Shown here: piece by piece, positions 34,735 to 46,699 of the stretch
Layout of the letters: each line of letters starts with the position of its first letter
How positions within the stretch are numbered: position 1 is the first letter of the stretch
Origin: Apoda limacodes
Lineage: Eukaryota; Arthropoda; Insecta; Lepidoptera; Limacodidae
Length of the DNA: 64,000 nt
Assembly (NCBI GenBank): GCA_946406115.1
Contig: OX291557.1
Location: 7,658,501-7,722,500, forward strand
Direction of reading: 5' to 3'
The notes under the pieces: generated by a model
Database searches by the model: none
What the model saw: only the letters and a program-made list of their open reading frames with translations
What the model was told of the DNA's origin: nothing
Translations under genes and position numbers: made by a program

Positions 34735-35045
34735 TAAGCCTACCATAGCCATAGCCTTTAGGGCCTACCCTCGTTATGGTTGCAAGAGAGAACATACCCC
34801 TGTAGTTAGGGTTCGGTAAGTACGAGATCACGTCTTTCTTCATTAATAAAAATATTTAATTACTATTATTATCATCAGCACTTATACTATGTCCTATGCC
34901 TCCTTCTTCAAGGATAGGGCCTGTGCCCCTGCAGTGGGCCGTATACTTGCTAAGACAAGGCAAAGAGAACTGTAGGGGCACAGACCTCTTCTTGAATAAG
35001 GGGACTTATGCCATAGTCCAGCTAAAGTTGACTCAGTATTAATTT
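34735..35045. repeat. Degenerate inverted duplication of a dispersed repeat
   Basis: 'agggcctgtgcccctgcagt' near 34915 and 'ctgtaggggcacagacctc' near 34970 are near-complements facing each other, making a hairpin of about 85 bases. 'gccatagcctttagggccta' (34750) and 'tgccatagtccagctaa' (35010) flank it. Confidence 0.45.
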
Positions 35046-35134
35046 CACATAATATGCTGATGTAATTATATAACAAATAATGAGGCTTATAAGTTTTAGA
35101 GTTAGCTCCCTATTAGGGGTTTTTTCTAGGGACT

Positions 35135-35275
35135 ACAATATGGGGTTCTTCAAGAAAGAAGGTGATTAGAGTTAGGGTCGGTAGCTCGCGAGTGCACGTC
35201 CATAGGCTACGGTGAACGCTTTACATCAGGCAAACCGAAAGCTTATTTCCTACCTTGGTGGCTGGCATAAGAAAA
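35135..35275 (+). mobile_element. LINE A 3'-end fragment
   Basis: Matches LINE A from 'ggactacaatatggggttct' through 'gtccataggctacggtga' to 'taccttggtgg', with an internal deletion and a short A-rich tail. It is more diverged than the copy at 50002. Confidence 0.75.
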
Positions 35276-35279
35276 AAGT

Positions 35280-38150
35280 ACCTTTTTATCGAAGAGCTAC
35301 ATGGTGGTATTCATTCAGCCACTTGATTAGTGTTTGACAGGACATGTATGTGAGGCAGTAATGTCGTTAATCCGATGATTAGCTCGGACATTTCATTTGT
35401 CTGGCCGAGCTTGAAGCTCGAACTATATGCAGCTTCCACTTAACAGTACTGTGCGTAACATGACGTGATACTTGCTTTTTTTAGGCGATTTTAATACTTC
35501 TAATTTTTGGTCTACATGTTTACGTTTTTCAAAGAAGAATAAATAATAATACATCTTTACAGACGGACAGATCACTAACTGCCAATAAAATCATACAAAC
35601 TGTTAAAATCAATTAAAGCTTAATGGAATCTAAAAGAGCAAAGCGATTACGTTTAAATGTTGCATTTTAGGCGAGTCAATCAATCGCCCAGTACCTACGT
35701 ATGACAATCACACGAAGAATTTAAGACTCACAAGTGCCTGAATCGCGTAGTGAATCATACCTTCTAATACGATAAATCTACTTTTTTTATTCTGAGTGCA
35801 TAACCAAAGTACCTAATCCATATTATAAGTACCTACTTATGTACCTGTTCAGGTTGTAGGTTTTCGTTTTCTACGTGTTAAGGGTATTAAACCCTTTAAA
35901 ATAAGTTTTTTTTTTCAGTTATTTGTTTAAGTTACAAGTTGCATTATGGAGGTTGCACAAATAAATAATTGTGCAAGGATTGAGGACCAATAGAAGAAGT
36001 AACGTTGCTTCTTAACTTTCACACTTGGCATTTTGGTGATTAGGTTACAAATACTTACTATTAAATATTAAATACTAATATTTTCGGTCTCTTAGGTTTA
36101 GGTACTTTTTTTTTTATTTCTTAACTGAAGGCATTAAATAATTACTTACTATTAGGTTACCTACAGAAAGTCATTGACAAGTACGTACTACTAAATCTTG
36201 GCAAAGACAAGAAATATGTACATCTTTTTTTTAAGATTTTGGAGCACCTACCATAAGGATTAAGGAACTACTACTGCTCTTATATAACTATTAAAAAGTT
36301 AAATTTTAACCCCAACTTCGATGATTTGGCCAAGGCTTTTTTTTATCAGTGGGTACTAGGGAATGTAGAACCGGCTCATATTGTACAATCGGATATTTTT
36401 CTGTGTTGAAAGTAACTAAGTACTAAGGATATATTAGTTTACTGGTTTTTTGAAACCCCTAGGTGGCTCCTAAAATAAAAATATCACTGTTGTAATTGCT
36501 AAATTGTAAGTTCCTATGATTAAATAATATTGTTTAAACGTAAATCATTCATAAATCATTACAACGGCCGGACATCTATTTTGCCTTGCTTACCGTAGTA
36601 TGACAGTAGTAGTACGCTTTGATAGTAAGTAAAGGAAAAGTATTGTAAATCCGGCATCTTTATTTAAAAAAACATTAAAGGTGTCAAGCATGTTGAGCGA
36701 AGTACATAGTGCGTTTACTGACGAGATTGCACTGTCCGGCGGATGCGAGTCTAGACTGATTAGCTCTCATATTGGATTGCTAAGAGCTTTCCACCCTCTC
36801 GTGATATCGAGTACTTATTGGTCTGGTCCGGTATGAGCTTTTCTTTGAATTGAACTTAAGAGTAATGTTACAATTCGTGTATACAATAATTAAAATATGT
36901 ATAAAATATACCTACGCTAGTATGGATGATCTATCCGTACTTAATAAAATTCTGACTGACTAACAGTGACAGCGCACACGTGTGCTTAGATTAGAATAGA
37001 TACATGAAATTTTGTATAGAATTTCTTCCATTATGTAGGTCTGGAATAAGAAAAGATGTTTAAAAATTCATCCCCTAAATGTGTTAAATCTTTCATTAAA
37101 TCAAAGCTGGCAATATTAAATTCCGTGTTTAGACTGGATCTTGTGAGACAGAAATTCTGAGATATTGCCGAATATGTCAATATGCCTCTAAAATAAATAA
37201 GCTTTATAACGGTATCAGGTATTTATTCATCGCCGTAAAAACTCTTGCTGACTGGACCACAGTCACAAGTCATAACCAAACGCTGCATTGGCTACGCTAA
37301 AAAAATATGCGAAATTCAACCCAAGGCATAGAATGAGGAATAGTCTAAGGGCTTACCTAAACTTCAAGAGATTTCAAAGTTTGTATCGGTATTGAAAAGG
37401 TGCTGAAAATTTTCTATGACTTAAATCGTATAAAGCGTGTTTTGCTTAAAATTAAAACAACAATATCCAAAATTAAGGACAAGCATTTATTTTGGTCATA
37501 GGTAGATGGATGTAGAATGCTGTGTCAAATATATCTATGTGACGCACTCTCTCATCACAACACAAGTGCCACTGGAACACGTTTCGTAATTTCCTTTTCA
37601 ATGTAATACAATTAAAGCAAAATACACAAATGTGAAAGTAATTTGGCGCTGACACAGTCTTGACAATTAATCTCTACATCGCTGTGTCGTATTTTGATGT
37701 CAGGGAGTTTGATAAAGTGTTGTCAGAAGCGAAAATAGATTACTTATTCAGTAATAGTCAACAATTATAATTACTTACCTACATTTTGTTTTCATGCAAT
37801 ATTGTTATGAACTTGTAGCGTGAGCTAAAAGAAACAAAGAGAAAGAGATTTGAAAAAAATGTGTTAATGGTCATTTTTAACATCATTGTTCCTAATTACA
37901 GTACTTATCTACTTATCTTATATCGAAATGTAAAAGATTTTAATAAAATTAAAACCATTTTATAAACCAACTAAAAAGTAAAAAAACAATCCTAAAACAG
38001 ACCTAACATTAAGCTAAGTAATTTCTTATCCTTGCCGTCAGATACTGTTATTCAATTTTCTACGTTTGCATTTCTACGTTTCAATTTAGTTACCACTCGA
38101 CTAGGACTAGATTCAAAAGTTTGTGACGTGGCAACGACGATCCAGAAGCG
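35280..38150. other. Intergenic stretch without a recognised gene
   Basis: AT-rich DNA with frequent 'agtacctac' phrases common in these genomes. No open frame looked like a protein and no clear repeat boundaries were seen. Confidence 0.4.
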
Positions 38151-38160
38151 TCGTTCTTTT

Positions 38161-38620
38161 CTCTAAAACGATCATATCAGCTCTGCACATACTGCACCAG
38201 AACAGTAGTACAAAGAACAAAGTTGCGACAAGCTAGAAATAGGCATAATTATGATCGTGAGTTTTCTCTCTAAAACGATCATATCAGCTCTGCACATACC
38301 GCACCAGGAGTACAAAGAACAAAGTTGCGACAAGTAAAATGTGTAGGCATAAATATGATCATGAGTTTTCTCTCTAAAACGATTATATCAGATTTGCACA
38401 TACTGCACCAGGAGTACGAAGAACAAAGTTGCGACAAGCTTGGAATAGGCATAAATATGATCGTTAGTTTTTCTCTAAAACGATCATATTAGCTCTGCAC
38501 ATACTGCACAAGGAGTACAAAGAACAAAGTAGCGACAAGCAAGAAATAGGCATAAATATGATGGTAAGTTTTCGCTCTTAAACGGTCATATCAGCTTTGC
38601 ACGTACTGCACCAGGAGTCA
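38161..38620 (+). repeat. Minisatellite, about 101-107-bp unit, 4.4 copies
   Basis: 'ctctaaaacgatcatatcag' starts copies at 38161, 38268, 38372, 38473 and 38575, giving unit lengths of 107, 104, 101 and 102. Each unit carries 'gcacatactgcacca', 'tacaaagaacaaagt', 'gcgacaag' and 'ataggcataaatatgatc'. The last unit is cut at about 38618. An individual unit contains 'gatcatatcag' and 'tatgatcgtgag', short self-complementary parts. Confidence 0.9.
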
Positions 38621-38710
38621 TAAATTATTATTATATAAATTAAAATTCAAGTAGAAATTGCAATTTTAAGTAAATATTTAGGCACCTATCGCGTATTATA
38701 GAAAAAAACA

Positions 38711-39148
38711 TTACTTAAAAAGTTTTTCAAGAGTTCTTTGAACAGTTTGCTCTTTTTTGTACATCTCACTATTCTTTCTGTTATCTGTGGTTTTGCAAGA
38801 GCACTTCTTTAGCACAGAGGCGTGTGCTGAGCCACCCTGCACTCGAGCTGTGTTTAACTTTAATGCATCGTCACACACAACACAACGTAATGGCACTGAC
38901 AAGTCAAAGGGGTTGTAATTTTGTTGCTATAATAGTTTACCCTTCAACTAGGTTTTCATAGCTCTCCGTAGCAGCATTATTATTGCGGAGTAACTTAAGA
39001 GAGTCGATTTTGATTTCGCTGTAAATGGTATCAAATAACTACTTTTTCTCAAACATGCTACGATACACGACCTATCTTGCACAAGCTTCCTTTGGGGTAA
39101 ACCGTACTTTTGCAGTACAGTATCAGAGAGCAACCCGCAATGTCTCAT
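38711..39148 (-). other. Two unidentified minus-strand open frames
   Basis: From 39148 to 38948 the frame reads MRHCGLLSDTVLQKYGLPQR onward. From about 38923 to 38711 another reads NPFDLSVPLRCVVCDDALKL, then a cysteine pair (KKCSCK) and a lysine-rich end. The CxxC and CxC spacing is suggestive of a zinc-binding transposase tail, but no family was recognised. Possibly one decayed transposon gene with a frameshift. Confidence 0.3.
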
Positions 39149-39264
39149 ATTCGAATGCTGGAGCGCTCGGATTGCCCGGTTATGCTGCGTTTGCGGGCCG
39201 CGGCAGTAATGTACTATTAGGTACTATTACAACATTTTTTTTTGTGCTGAAAATCCAATAAATA

Positions 39265-40815
39265 GTATTATTATGTTAACTGATCGTCACGTAATGTAAT
39301 TGCAACGTTAATAGGTAGATAGAATTTTAACATTTTGTGGTAAACGCAGCGTAAATGTATCCTTATGCATGACATAAGTAGTTTTTTTTTTCAAATTACA
39401 ATTTATGTATCCATAAACCTATTTTTACTCTCAAATGCTAGTCAAAATATTCAAAGTCGGCTGCGTCCGCTGCGTAGGGAGAAAGCGGCGTTTATTTTTC
39501 CATTATTATTTTGTTTAGATTGACATTTTTAAATACAATTTGAATAATTCAAAAAGTAATCTACAGTTATTGAAATAGTCTTCAATACGAAATGATTTAT
39601 TTGGAAAAGGATTCATACTAAGGTATGCATAACATGGTCTGATTTTGGTCGACATTTTCTATCCACTTTTTAAATGTAAAAATTTAGTTATAGTGTTATA
39701 GTTAAACATATGGTATCACGAAGTTTTTTATAGATATTGAAAAGTTCTTTAATATTGTAGAACATTTGTTTGTTATATCACCAATAGTTTCCGCATAGCG
39801 CATGCGATGAAAGACATTTTATGGTAAATTTGTTTACACCTCTAACATACATAATTAAAATTTTATAAGGAATCCCTAATTTTTTCTAGTAATAAATATA
39901 GCCTATGTTACTCAGGAATAATGTAGCATTCTAATGGTGAAACAATTTTTAAAATCGGTTCAGGAGTTTGAGGTTATTCGATACAAACATACAAAACTAC
40001 AAATCTTTCCTCTTTATAATATTAGAGTAGAATACAACAGAACATTCGGTAGCCCTAACACTAAAGTAAGGATTATCAAAGGACAAACAAAAAATAGTGT
40101 ATAATTATGGCTGGGTAGGTAAGTGATATTTAAGGTTCTTAACAAAATATTTATTTTGAAAATATTATAAATAAATATATTTTTTTAATTTTGCTTTTTA
40201 ATATAAGAATAAATGAAGTCCGACAAAGTACAATATTATCGATCACGTTACCAAGTCCAACTCTGAATTTCATGGTTTTAAAAAGTAGTTCGCGTAGGCC
40301 TTTTCTTTTCTGAACTTGACTGATACACTAATTTACATCTACTAAAGTGATATAAAGATAAAAAGAAATATATAAATATTCCATATCTGTTCATTTCTCC
40401 GAGCTCTAAAATTAATTTAAGTAATAGTCGTTTCGTTGCAAGCACAGGTGTTAGCAATATTTCACTTCAAATACTGTCTACACTCCATTTAAAATATACA
40501 TTTAGGTAGGCACATGTTAAAAAAGGGACTGGTTCTCCGTAAATATTTTTGGGCAGGTAAAAGTGTACTTATTGCTAAATTCAAACAATTTTTCTTTTAA
40601 AATGCATAAGGTAATATGACCTCTGTAGGTTTTCGAGGTCATAAAATCGTATTAACATATGTATAATGAACTATATTATTACACATAGGGTGTTAACCAA
40701 AGAGAACTTAACCTTTTTTCAAAATGCTGTATGTATTAGGTTTAGTTACTTATTAAAACATGTAGGCAAGAACATACGTCTATCTACAATATCTTTGAAC
40801 GTCTCATGAAATAGG
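39265..40815. other. Intergenic stretch without a recognised gene
   Basis: Contains a reversed dispersed-repeat remnant at 39895-40025 ('aaaatcggttcaggagtttg', 'tctttataatattagagtag'). Nothing else could be assigned. Confidence 0.4.
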
Positions 40816-40819
40816 TACA

Positions 40820-40878
40820 GTGACGGGATGCCAACATTTTGTATACAGTGACTGGATGCCAACATTTTGTATACAGTC
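40820..40878 (+). repeat. Two-copy 30-bp tandem repeat
   Basis: 'gtgac(g/t)ggatgccaac' followed by 'attttgtataca' occurs twice in a row with one difference. It is too short to say more. Confidence 0.85.
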
Positions 40879-41099
40879 TTGTTAAGGGTAAACGTCGCAG
40901 ATTGATTTCATATAAAATGAATTTTGCTCCGAAGTTCCCTAAATTATACTTTACATTTTGAATTTAAAAAAAGGAACAAAAATTTAAGAGCTCGCCGTTT
41001 TTAGTTTTATGAGATTTTGATAAGCCATTATATTTTGATATTTGTGCCAGAATTTCTTCAATAAATATTGAGCAACTTCAAAAAATATAAAATATAAAA

Positions 41100-41277
41100 T
41101 TCTCTATAGCACCCTTACGGCATGGACGGTTAGGTTAAATTATTCTCTACGGCACCCTTACGGCATGGACGGTTAGGTTAAATCATTCTCTACGGCACCC
41201 TTACGGCATGGACGGTTAGGTTAAATCATTCTCTACGGCACCCTTACGGCATGGGGCATGGACGGTTAGGTTAAATC
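41100..41277 (+). repeat. 43-bp minisatellite, four copies
   Basis: Unit 'ttctctacggcacccttacg' followed by 'gcatggacggttaggttaaa' and 'tca'. Copies 2 and 3 are nearly identical, copy 1 is slightly diverged ('ctatagc'), and copy 4 has a small internal duplication ('gcatggggcatgg'). The low divergence points to recent expansion. Confidence 0.92.
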
Positions 41278-41814
41278 GCCAACTTGTAAGAGACAATGGG
41301 TGTTTTTGGATGTGTGAAAAAAATCAGGGTTGTAGTATATATAACTTGTCGTAGTAGAAAGGAAAATTAAACTCAATTAATTTATTCAAGGTATCAAACA
41401 AGCACCCTTTTTCCGCATATTGTGACGGGCAACTCCGGAACCTTACACTGCGCATGGCCCGACACGCACTTAGCTGTTTTTTTCAAATAAGGCCACATGG
41501 TATAAGTGTATAGTTTTATTTATCTATCTATTCTGAGACGTAGTGCGAGTGCGGGTCATCCTTCTACGTCATATATCACGTCCACGTCAGGATCCCGTCA
41601 CGTGTCACGCCGCTTATTAATTCTCGGCGACAGGGCTCTGGCTGAGGGACTCTGATCTGATGGCAAACTGGCATATTGTCTTTCACTCTAGTTAGTCTTA
41701 TCTTTGCTTTCAGCTAATAGTGTGTACGTAGGTAATTTATTGTAGGGGCTACAATTTTATTTGTTTTTTTGTTGTTGTTTGATTTGTTCCCTTGCTGTTG
41801 GGCATTAAATAATA

Positions 41815-42130
41815 TTTAGTACTAGCTTTTGCTCGAGGTTTCACCCGAGTTGAATTTAGTTATCGGTGTAGGATTTCAAGGGCAACTCCTTAACTAAATA
41901 AAAAAAACCGACTTACACTTGATGTTTCAAGTAGCCTATTTGCTTCCTCGGACTGAAACTATCTCCATTCTAAATTTTCTCGCGGTTTCACCCGCCCTAA
42001 ATTCATTATCAGTGTAGAATTTCAGCACCAACTTCTAAATTATAGAAAACAAACCGACACATATTTGACGTTTTCAGGTAGCCTATGTCGAAACTCAGTT
42101 ACTTTCGCATTTATAATATGACTAGTATGG
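41815..42130 (-). repeat. Reversed dispersed repeats of the 'gagtcccggg' family, two in a row
   Basis: 'tactagcttttgctcgaggt', 'gttatcggtgtaggatttca' (41820-41885) and 'cggtttcacccgccctaaat', 'tttcgcatttataatatgac' (41985-42125) are reverse complements of family ends and starts. Two truncated copies lie head to tail. Confidence 0.55.
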
Positions 42131-42559
42131 AACTATGGATCCAATAAATAAAGTTAAGTAATAATTCTTACTACTTATTTCAATGAGTTATCTCTCACGG
42201 CCTGGATTGAGTAGTTTGGTGTGCACAACGTTTGGCCTTGGGCAGTAAGAAATGCCAAAAGTAGGTTTACAACCAATATTTTGATACCCTACGAAATGAT
42301 ACGCAATGCATAAGTTTATTTGCAATATTATTTGTTACATGGACTTCAACTTTGAGAGCATGCAATTGGTTTTTAAGACTCCTCGGTTACTGTCGCTACA
42401 GTTACTCGGTAAAAGTCAAAACTCTCCTTAGTTTCCCCTAAGTAAATGTAAGAGTAAAACCTAATGACCTTCTAGTAAAACAGAATAGTAAATAACATTT
42501 TTATGTTGGATAGTTTATAATAATAATAATAATGCCAGTTCTCGAAAATGGTCGTGCAT

Positions 42560-42790
42560 TGCTCTATTGAGACAACTCTATCATCACGGATAGGACTATG
42601 GTTTGCAATAGATATGATAGCGTGGTGGTTGACCAAAACCAACGCAGGGCAGTGTTAGTCGATATCACCATTGCGCATGAAGAGAACCTGAAGGCCGATA
42701 AGAGAAAGCTTAACAAGTACCTTGACTTGGTTGGTTCATGAAGTGACCGCCATTTGGGATGTTGATTCGACGATCATTGTCCCGATAGTC
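42560..42790 (+). pseudogene. R2/R4-type LINE C-terminal endonuclease relic
   Basis: One frame reads NRYDSVVVDQNQRRAVLVDI then TIAHEENLKADKRKLNKYLD. This fits the restriction-like endonuclease tail of R2/R4-group non-LTR elements (RPD.VV.D......LVDI..PH..N). The first catalytic positions are degraded. A frameshift follows at the YLDL-EV junction, and the continuation W.VDS.IIVPI is in another frame. Confidence 0.6.
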
Positions 42791-42850
42791 AATTTCAAAT
42801 TCAAAATCTCTTTAGTTCAAAAAAGAACTCTTTCGAATCGTCAAGCAAAT
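42785..42850 (-). mobile_element. LINE 3'-end-type repeat fragment
   Basis: 'caaattcaaaatctctttag' and 'aactctttcgaatcgtcaag' follow the minus-strand version of the repeat at 120-250 and 52217-52330. Decayed. Confidence 0.45.
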
Positions 42851-43057
42851 TAACTACAACTAGCTTTACAAACTAATTACAATACTGTTTTATTGCGTGC
42901 GTCCAATAGGTACTCTTTGTAAAATCACAAACGAAACATAATATTATATTACAAACACTTAATAAACAATATTTAAAATTTTAATAGTTTGATTAAAAAA
43001 AAAACAAAATTCAGGTAATATTTCAATTGCCTGTTGTTTTTCAAATTGCATTGGGGC

Positions 43058-43073
43058 GGGGGGGGGGGGGGGG
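43058..43073 (+). repeat. Poly(G) run
   Basis: Sixteen G in a row. It may be prone to length error in assembly. A comparable C run of fifteen lies at 56427-56441. Confidence 0.95.
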
Positions 43074-43339
43074 TCAATTATTCTGTGACGGGATTTAAAG
43101 TTACTCCTGAGAAAAATATATTTATATATCATATGTCATTCATTATACAGCAGACGTACATATGCATATACAGACATACATATTTATATTTTACAAACAT
43201 GTAAATAATTAAATAGGTATTCATATACATATTTAAGATATAATAAATTACACGTACATGCACATAATCATATATGCACACACAGACATCTATTAATACA
43301 TATATATAAATATACAAATACATATAAAGTAAAACTATA

Positions 43340-43870
43340 GTACGTAAATTAACTAAGATAGGTCCTGTCTGATGCTATTCTCGTTCGGCCGCCCGACAGG
43401 GTGCGAACGCGAGCGGGTGCATCACACGAACACGCCAATACGAGTATACATACGAGTATATACACACACATTTAAACAGACATCGCACGCCCGAAAGTGG
43501 CCCAGCTCCCACACATAGCCTGGCAACAAATGCACAACATTCAAAATACCGTCACTTCGGAAACTAGCTTAAGGGAGAAGAATTGACAAGAAACTCCCGA
43601 ATGTACACCTGTTACCAAGCAGCTATGCAGGAACCAATCCATCAAGTACACAACATCTATCAATATTTGTATAATTATACACACATACACGTACCTACTC
43701 ATGCGTCGTTTCGGCGAACGGTCTAATAGCAAAGAGCCTCGACCAACACCTCCCAGATACCGGCACGCATTGTCCGGAGGTTCCCCATTATGCAGCCTTG
43801 ACCACCGGTAGCTTGGGTTTTGCCCCCTTGTCGACGGGACTCTAGTTTTTAATTTTTTTTAAATTTATTT
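43340..43870 (+). mobile_element. Possible LINE 3' UTR
   Basis: GC-balanced DNA without a coding frame, ending 'ggttttgcccccttgtcgac' and 'gggactctagtttttaattt' and passing into AT-only microsatellite DNA. The abrupt change at 43865 resembles the 3' end of a retroelement. Inference only. Confidence 0.3.
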
Positions 43871-44129
43871 TTTGATATGTATATTGTATTGTATATTATA
43901 TTGTAAAATGCTAAATAAAAATGTAAATTAATAAACAAAATAAATTAAAAAACAAATAAATATATATCTATTAAGCAATGCAAAAGTAAATATATATATA
44001 TATGTATATGTATTTTATCTATATAGTAAGTACAAAGGTATTTATGAGTGTTGTTATATTCTTTATTCTTCCTTATAATTTTACTTATGATGTTTTATGT
44101 ATCACCTACCTCTTCCTGTCAACATTACT

Positions 44130-44265
44130 CTACCCAAAGGTTGCCTGGTAGAGATCGCTTTTAAGCGATAAGGCCGCCTTATTGTGCTATTTCCTCTATT
44201 GTAATTGTTAATTGCTTTCACAGTTAATGAGCAATAGATGATATTGCCTTATTGCCTATAACTTT
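44130..44265 (+). mobile_element. LINE B-type 3' tail
   Basis: 'tctacccaaaggttgcctgg' then 'gagatcgcttttaagcgata' and 'aggccgcc' match the LINE B 3' UTR (30240-30290 reversed; 55480-55535). The final part is different, so this is a related subfamily. Confidence 0.7.
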
Positions 44266-45009
44266 TTTTTAACTTATTATTATTAATATTATATTATATT
44301 ATATATTTACTACTAGTACATATAAGATGACAATATGTTAAAAGATTTACTTAAATTAAATTCTGTGTTTCTCTGAATTAGTTCAGATCTTTAATATTCC
44401 AAAAAGAAAATAATAATAATTTAGCCTAATAGGTACTGTGCTCGTGAGCATTTTATTAAAAATACAAGGTACTCTACCAATGTTTATGTAATTTTCTACG
44501 CTAGCAGTTTTCTATTTATTTCGCAATTCGAGCGAGTAAAAGCTTTACTGCATCCACTTGAAAATAATGACGTTTAAAGAAAGTTTTATGAAAATCCACC
44601 ATTTCGACTCACCGCGATAGTCGCAGCCCCGTCCCAGACAAGCTTTGATGTTATATGGGTAGTTACAACAAATACCTTTTATTTTACGATAAACTTAATG
44701 ATTTCGCATTATAGAAGACAAATATAGATTAAATATATTCTATTCAGATTTGTTTAAGTTTATTGATAACGTAATAACTGTAACTTAAGGAAGCAGGTAA
44801 CTAACATACTCATATATGAAAATATTGGTATAATAACCAGGATAAAAAAAAAACAAGTAAATAAATTGTAGGTTTTTAAGGTTCGTACCCAGAGGTTGCC
44901 AACGAAGCCATATTACAAAGCCTACGGTGTCTGTTTGTCCGTCTGTCTGTCTATCTCTACCTTTTAGACCAAAATAGGTAGAAGCCTGAATTTTTCACAG
45001 AAAATGTGT

Positions 45010-45750
45010 TATAATCGCAGATTATCTATCAAATAAAAAAAAGTAAAAATTTAAGAGGGGTATACAAGAATCACATTTTTGTTATTTTTGCTCTATCGTA
45101 AAAACAGTAATACATACAGACTTTAAATTTGCAGTAAAAAATAGCGTAAACTCTAAAATATAACAAAAAATAATAAAAATTGGCCAAGTATGTAACGGGC
45201 CGAAGCCATTACCATTTTAAATTACCGGTGCATCGCCATCTAGCAATAGTATTAAGAGAAATAGTAACACATTTATTTGGGGAGTGGGGAGTCCTCATAC
45301 AAGAAACACATTTTCGTTGTTTTTGTTCTATCGTAAAAACAGTAATACATACAAACTTCAAATTTGCAGTGAAAAATAGCGTAAACTCTAAAATATTACA
45401 AAAAATAATAAAAATTGGCCAAGTATGTAACGGGCCGAAGCCATTACCATTTTAAATTACCGGTGCATCGCCGTCTAGCAATAGTATTAAGATAAATAGT
45501 AACACATTTATTTGGGGAGTGGGGAGTTCTCATACAAGAAACACATTTTCGTTGTTTTTGTTCTATCGTAAAAACAGTAATTCATACAAACGGCAATCTT
45601 GCCGTGAAAAATAGTGCGTACTCTAAAGTATAACAACAAATAATAAAAATTGGCTTCGTGTGAGACGGGCCCAAGCCATTACTATTTTAAATTACGGGTA
45701 TAGCACCATCTAGTTTATTATTAAGATAAACAGCAACACATTTGTTTGTT
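45010..45750 (+). repeat. Three tandem copies of a 235-bp unit
   Basis: 'atcgtaaaaacagtaatac' recurs at 45095, 45330 and 45565, an exact 235-bp spacing. Each unit holds 'aaaattggccaagtatgtaa', 'cgggccgaagccattac' and 'gcatcgcc(a/g)tctagcaat'. Copies 1 and 2 are nearly identical, the third is more diverged. The 'ggccaagt' phrase ties it to the dispersed repeats at 12505 and 26125. Confidence 0.9.
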
Positions 45751-45770
45751 GAAATCGATATTCAAAGGTG

Positions 45771-45826
45771 AGCAACGTCGGGCTTGGTTAGTACCTACTT
45801 GCATGGGTAACCGCTTAGCAGCACAC
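45771..45826 (+). pseudogene. 5S rRNA-like fragment
   Basis: 'agcaacgtcgggcttggtta' followed by 'gtacct', 'atgggtaaccgctt' and 'agcacac' resembles the 3' half of eukaryotic 5S rRNA (AGCGTCGGGC, GGTTAGTACTT, GATGGGTGACCGC). A few bases are inserted and the 5' half is absent. It may be a 5S pseudogene or the head of a 5S-derived SINE. It lies directly after the 235-bp array. Confidence 0.6.
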
Positions 45827-46591
45827 TTTTTGTTATTGTCTTTTTTCTTAAATTATTTAATAGTTATTAACGTCGGACAAAACTAGCGCACCGTGGGTTC
45901 CGTACCACAATTTACGTAATTTACGAACACAAACATAAAAAAACTCTAATTTTGTACCATTGACTTCGAGAAAATAAAAAGTTCTATTATCACATTTTGG
46001 TTTATATTCGGTAATTATTATCGGGTGATAAGAGAACAATGACATAAAACAACCATTACAGTTATAGGAGTATACAACACGTTGAAAAAAAACTGTCTCG
46101 GTTCTTTGTAACCCTCGCTCCGCTCAGGATTCTAATCTAGAATTCCTCGGGATCCTACTCTAGCATTCTTCGCTGCTCTCGGGATCCAACTAAGTAGTAT
46201 TCACGAATTATTCCTACTACTAAAATTACTGCAGATATATTTAATTTCAACCTAATATCACATTGCTTGCTGATAAATTAAGTTACTTTTGCTGACCAAT
46301 AGAAGTAGCTCAATTCACTTTGTTTGCTGAAAAAATACATTTTGGAGCTGATCAAAACCTCTTTAATTGACTGAGCTAAACTGACCGTTTAAAATTTAAA
46401 TGATAACCGAAATAAAAGCACTGTAAATATTTGAATATTTAAACTGATAACTATTCAATTATTTCTAAATAAATGGCGTATTGTGAACAGTCTCGAGTAC
46501 TGAAGGTTTCGCGTTCTCGTGGTCAAAATGTATGGAATTACATATTTTTTTTCGACACCTTCCGTATGAACTTTTGATGTTGGAGAGGTGA

Positions 46592-46690
46592 AATATATAT
46601 TAACTAGACATCGAACCTGCAACAAACCTTACAGTCTGTGTAAGAGCTCTACCAATTGAGTTATCAAGGCACAGGTCTAGCCAATGAAAA
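46592..46690 (-). mobile_element. tRNA-like SINE head
   Basis: On the minus strand it reads 'gataactcaattggtagagc' (A box), an anticodon-like stem CTTAC/GTAAG, and 'gcaggttcgatgtc' (B box). The loop has C instead of U33 and the acceptor ends do not pair, so it is not a working tRNA. The absence of a recognisable body leaves open a tRNA pseudogene. Confidence 0.6.
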
Positions 46691-46699
46691 TCTAATAAA

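Noticed and set aside
38161..38620. CRISPR-like array
   Set aside because: Whole units of about 104 bp repeat without unique spacers, in an animal genome; it is a minisatellite.
43129..43323. Tyrosine-rich minus-strand frame
   Set aside because: It is a translation of an AT-rich 'ataca/tatat' microsatellite-like stretch, not a protein.
46592..46690. Functional tRNA gene
   Set aside because: A and B boxes are present but the anticodon loop lacks U33 and the acceptor stem does not pair; better as a SINE head or pseudogene.
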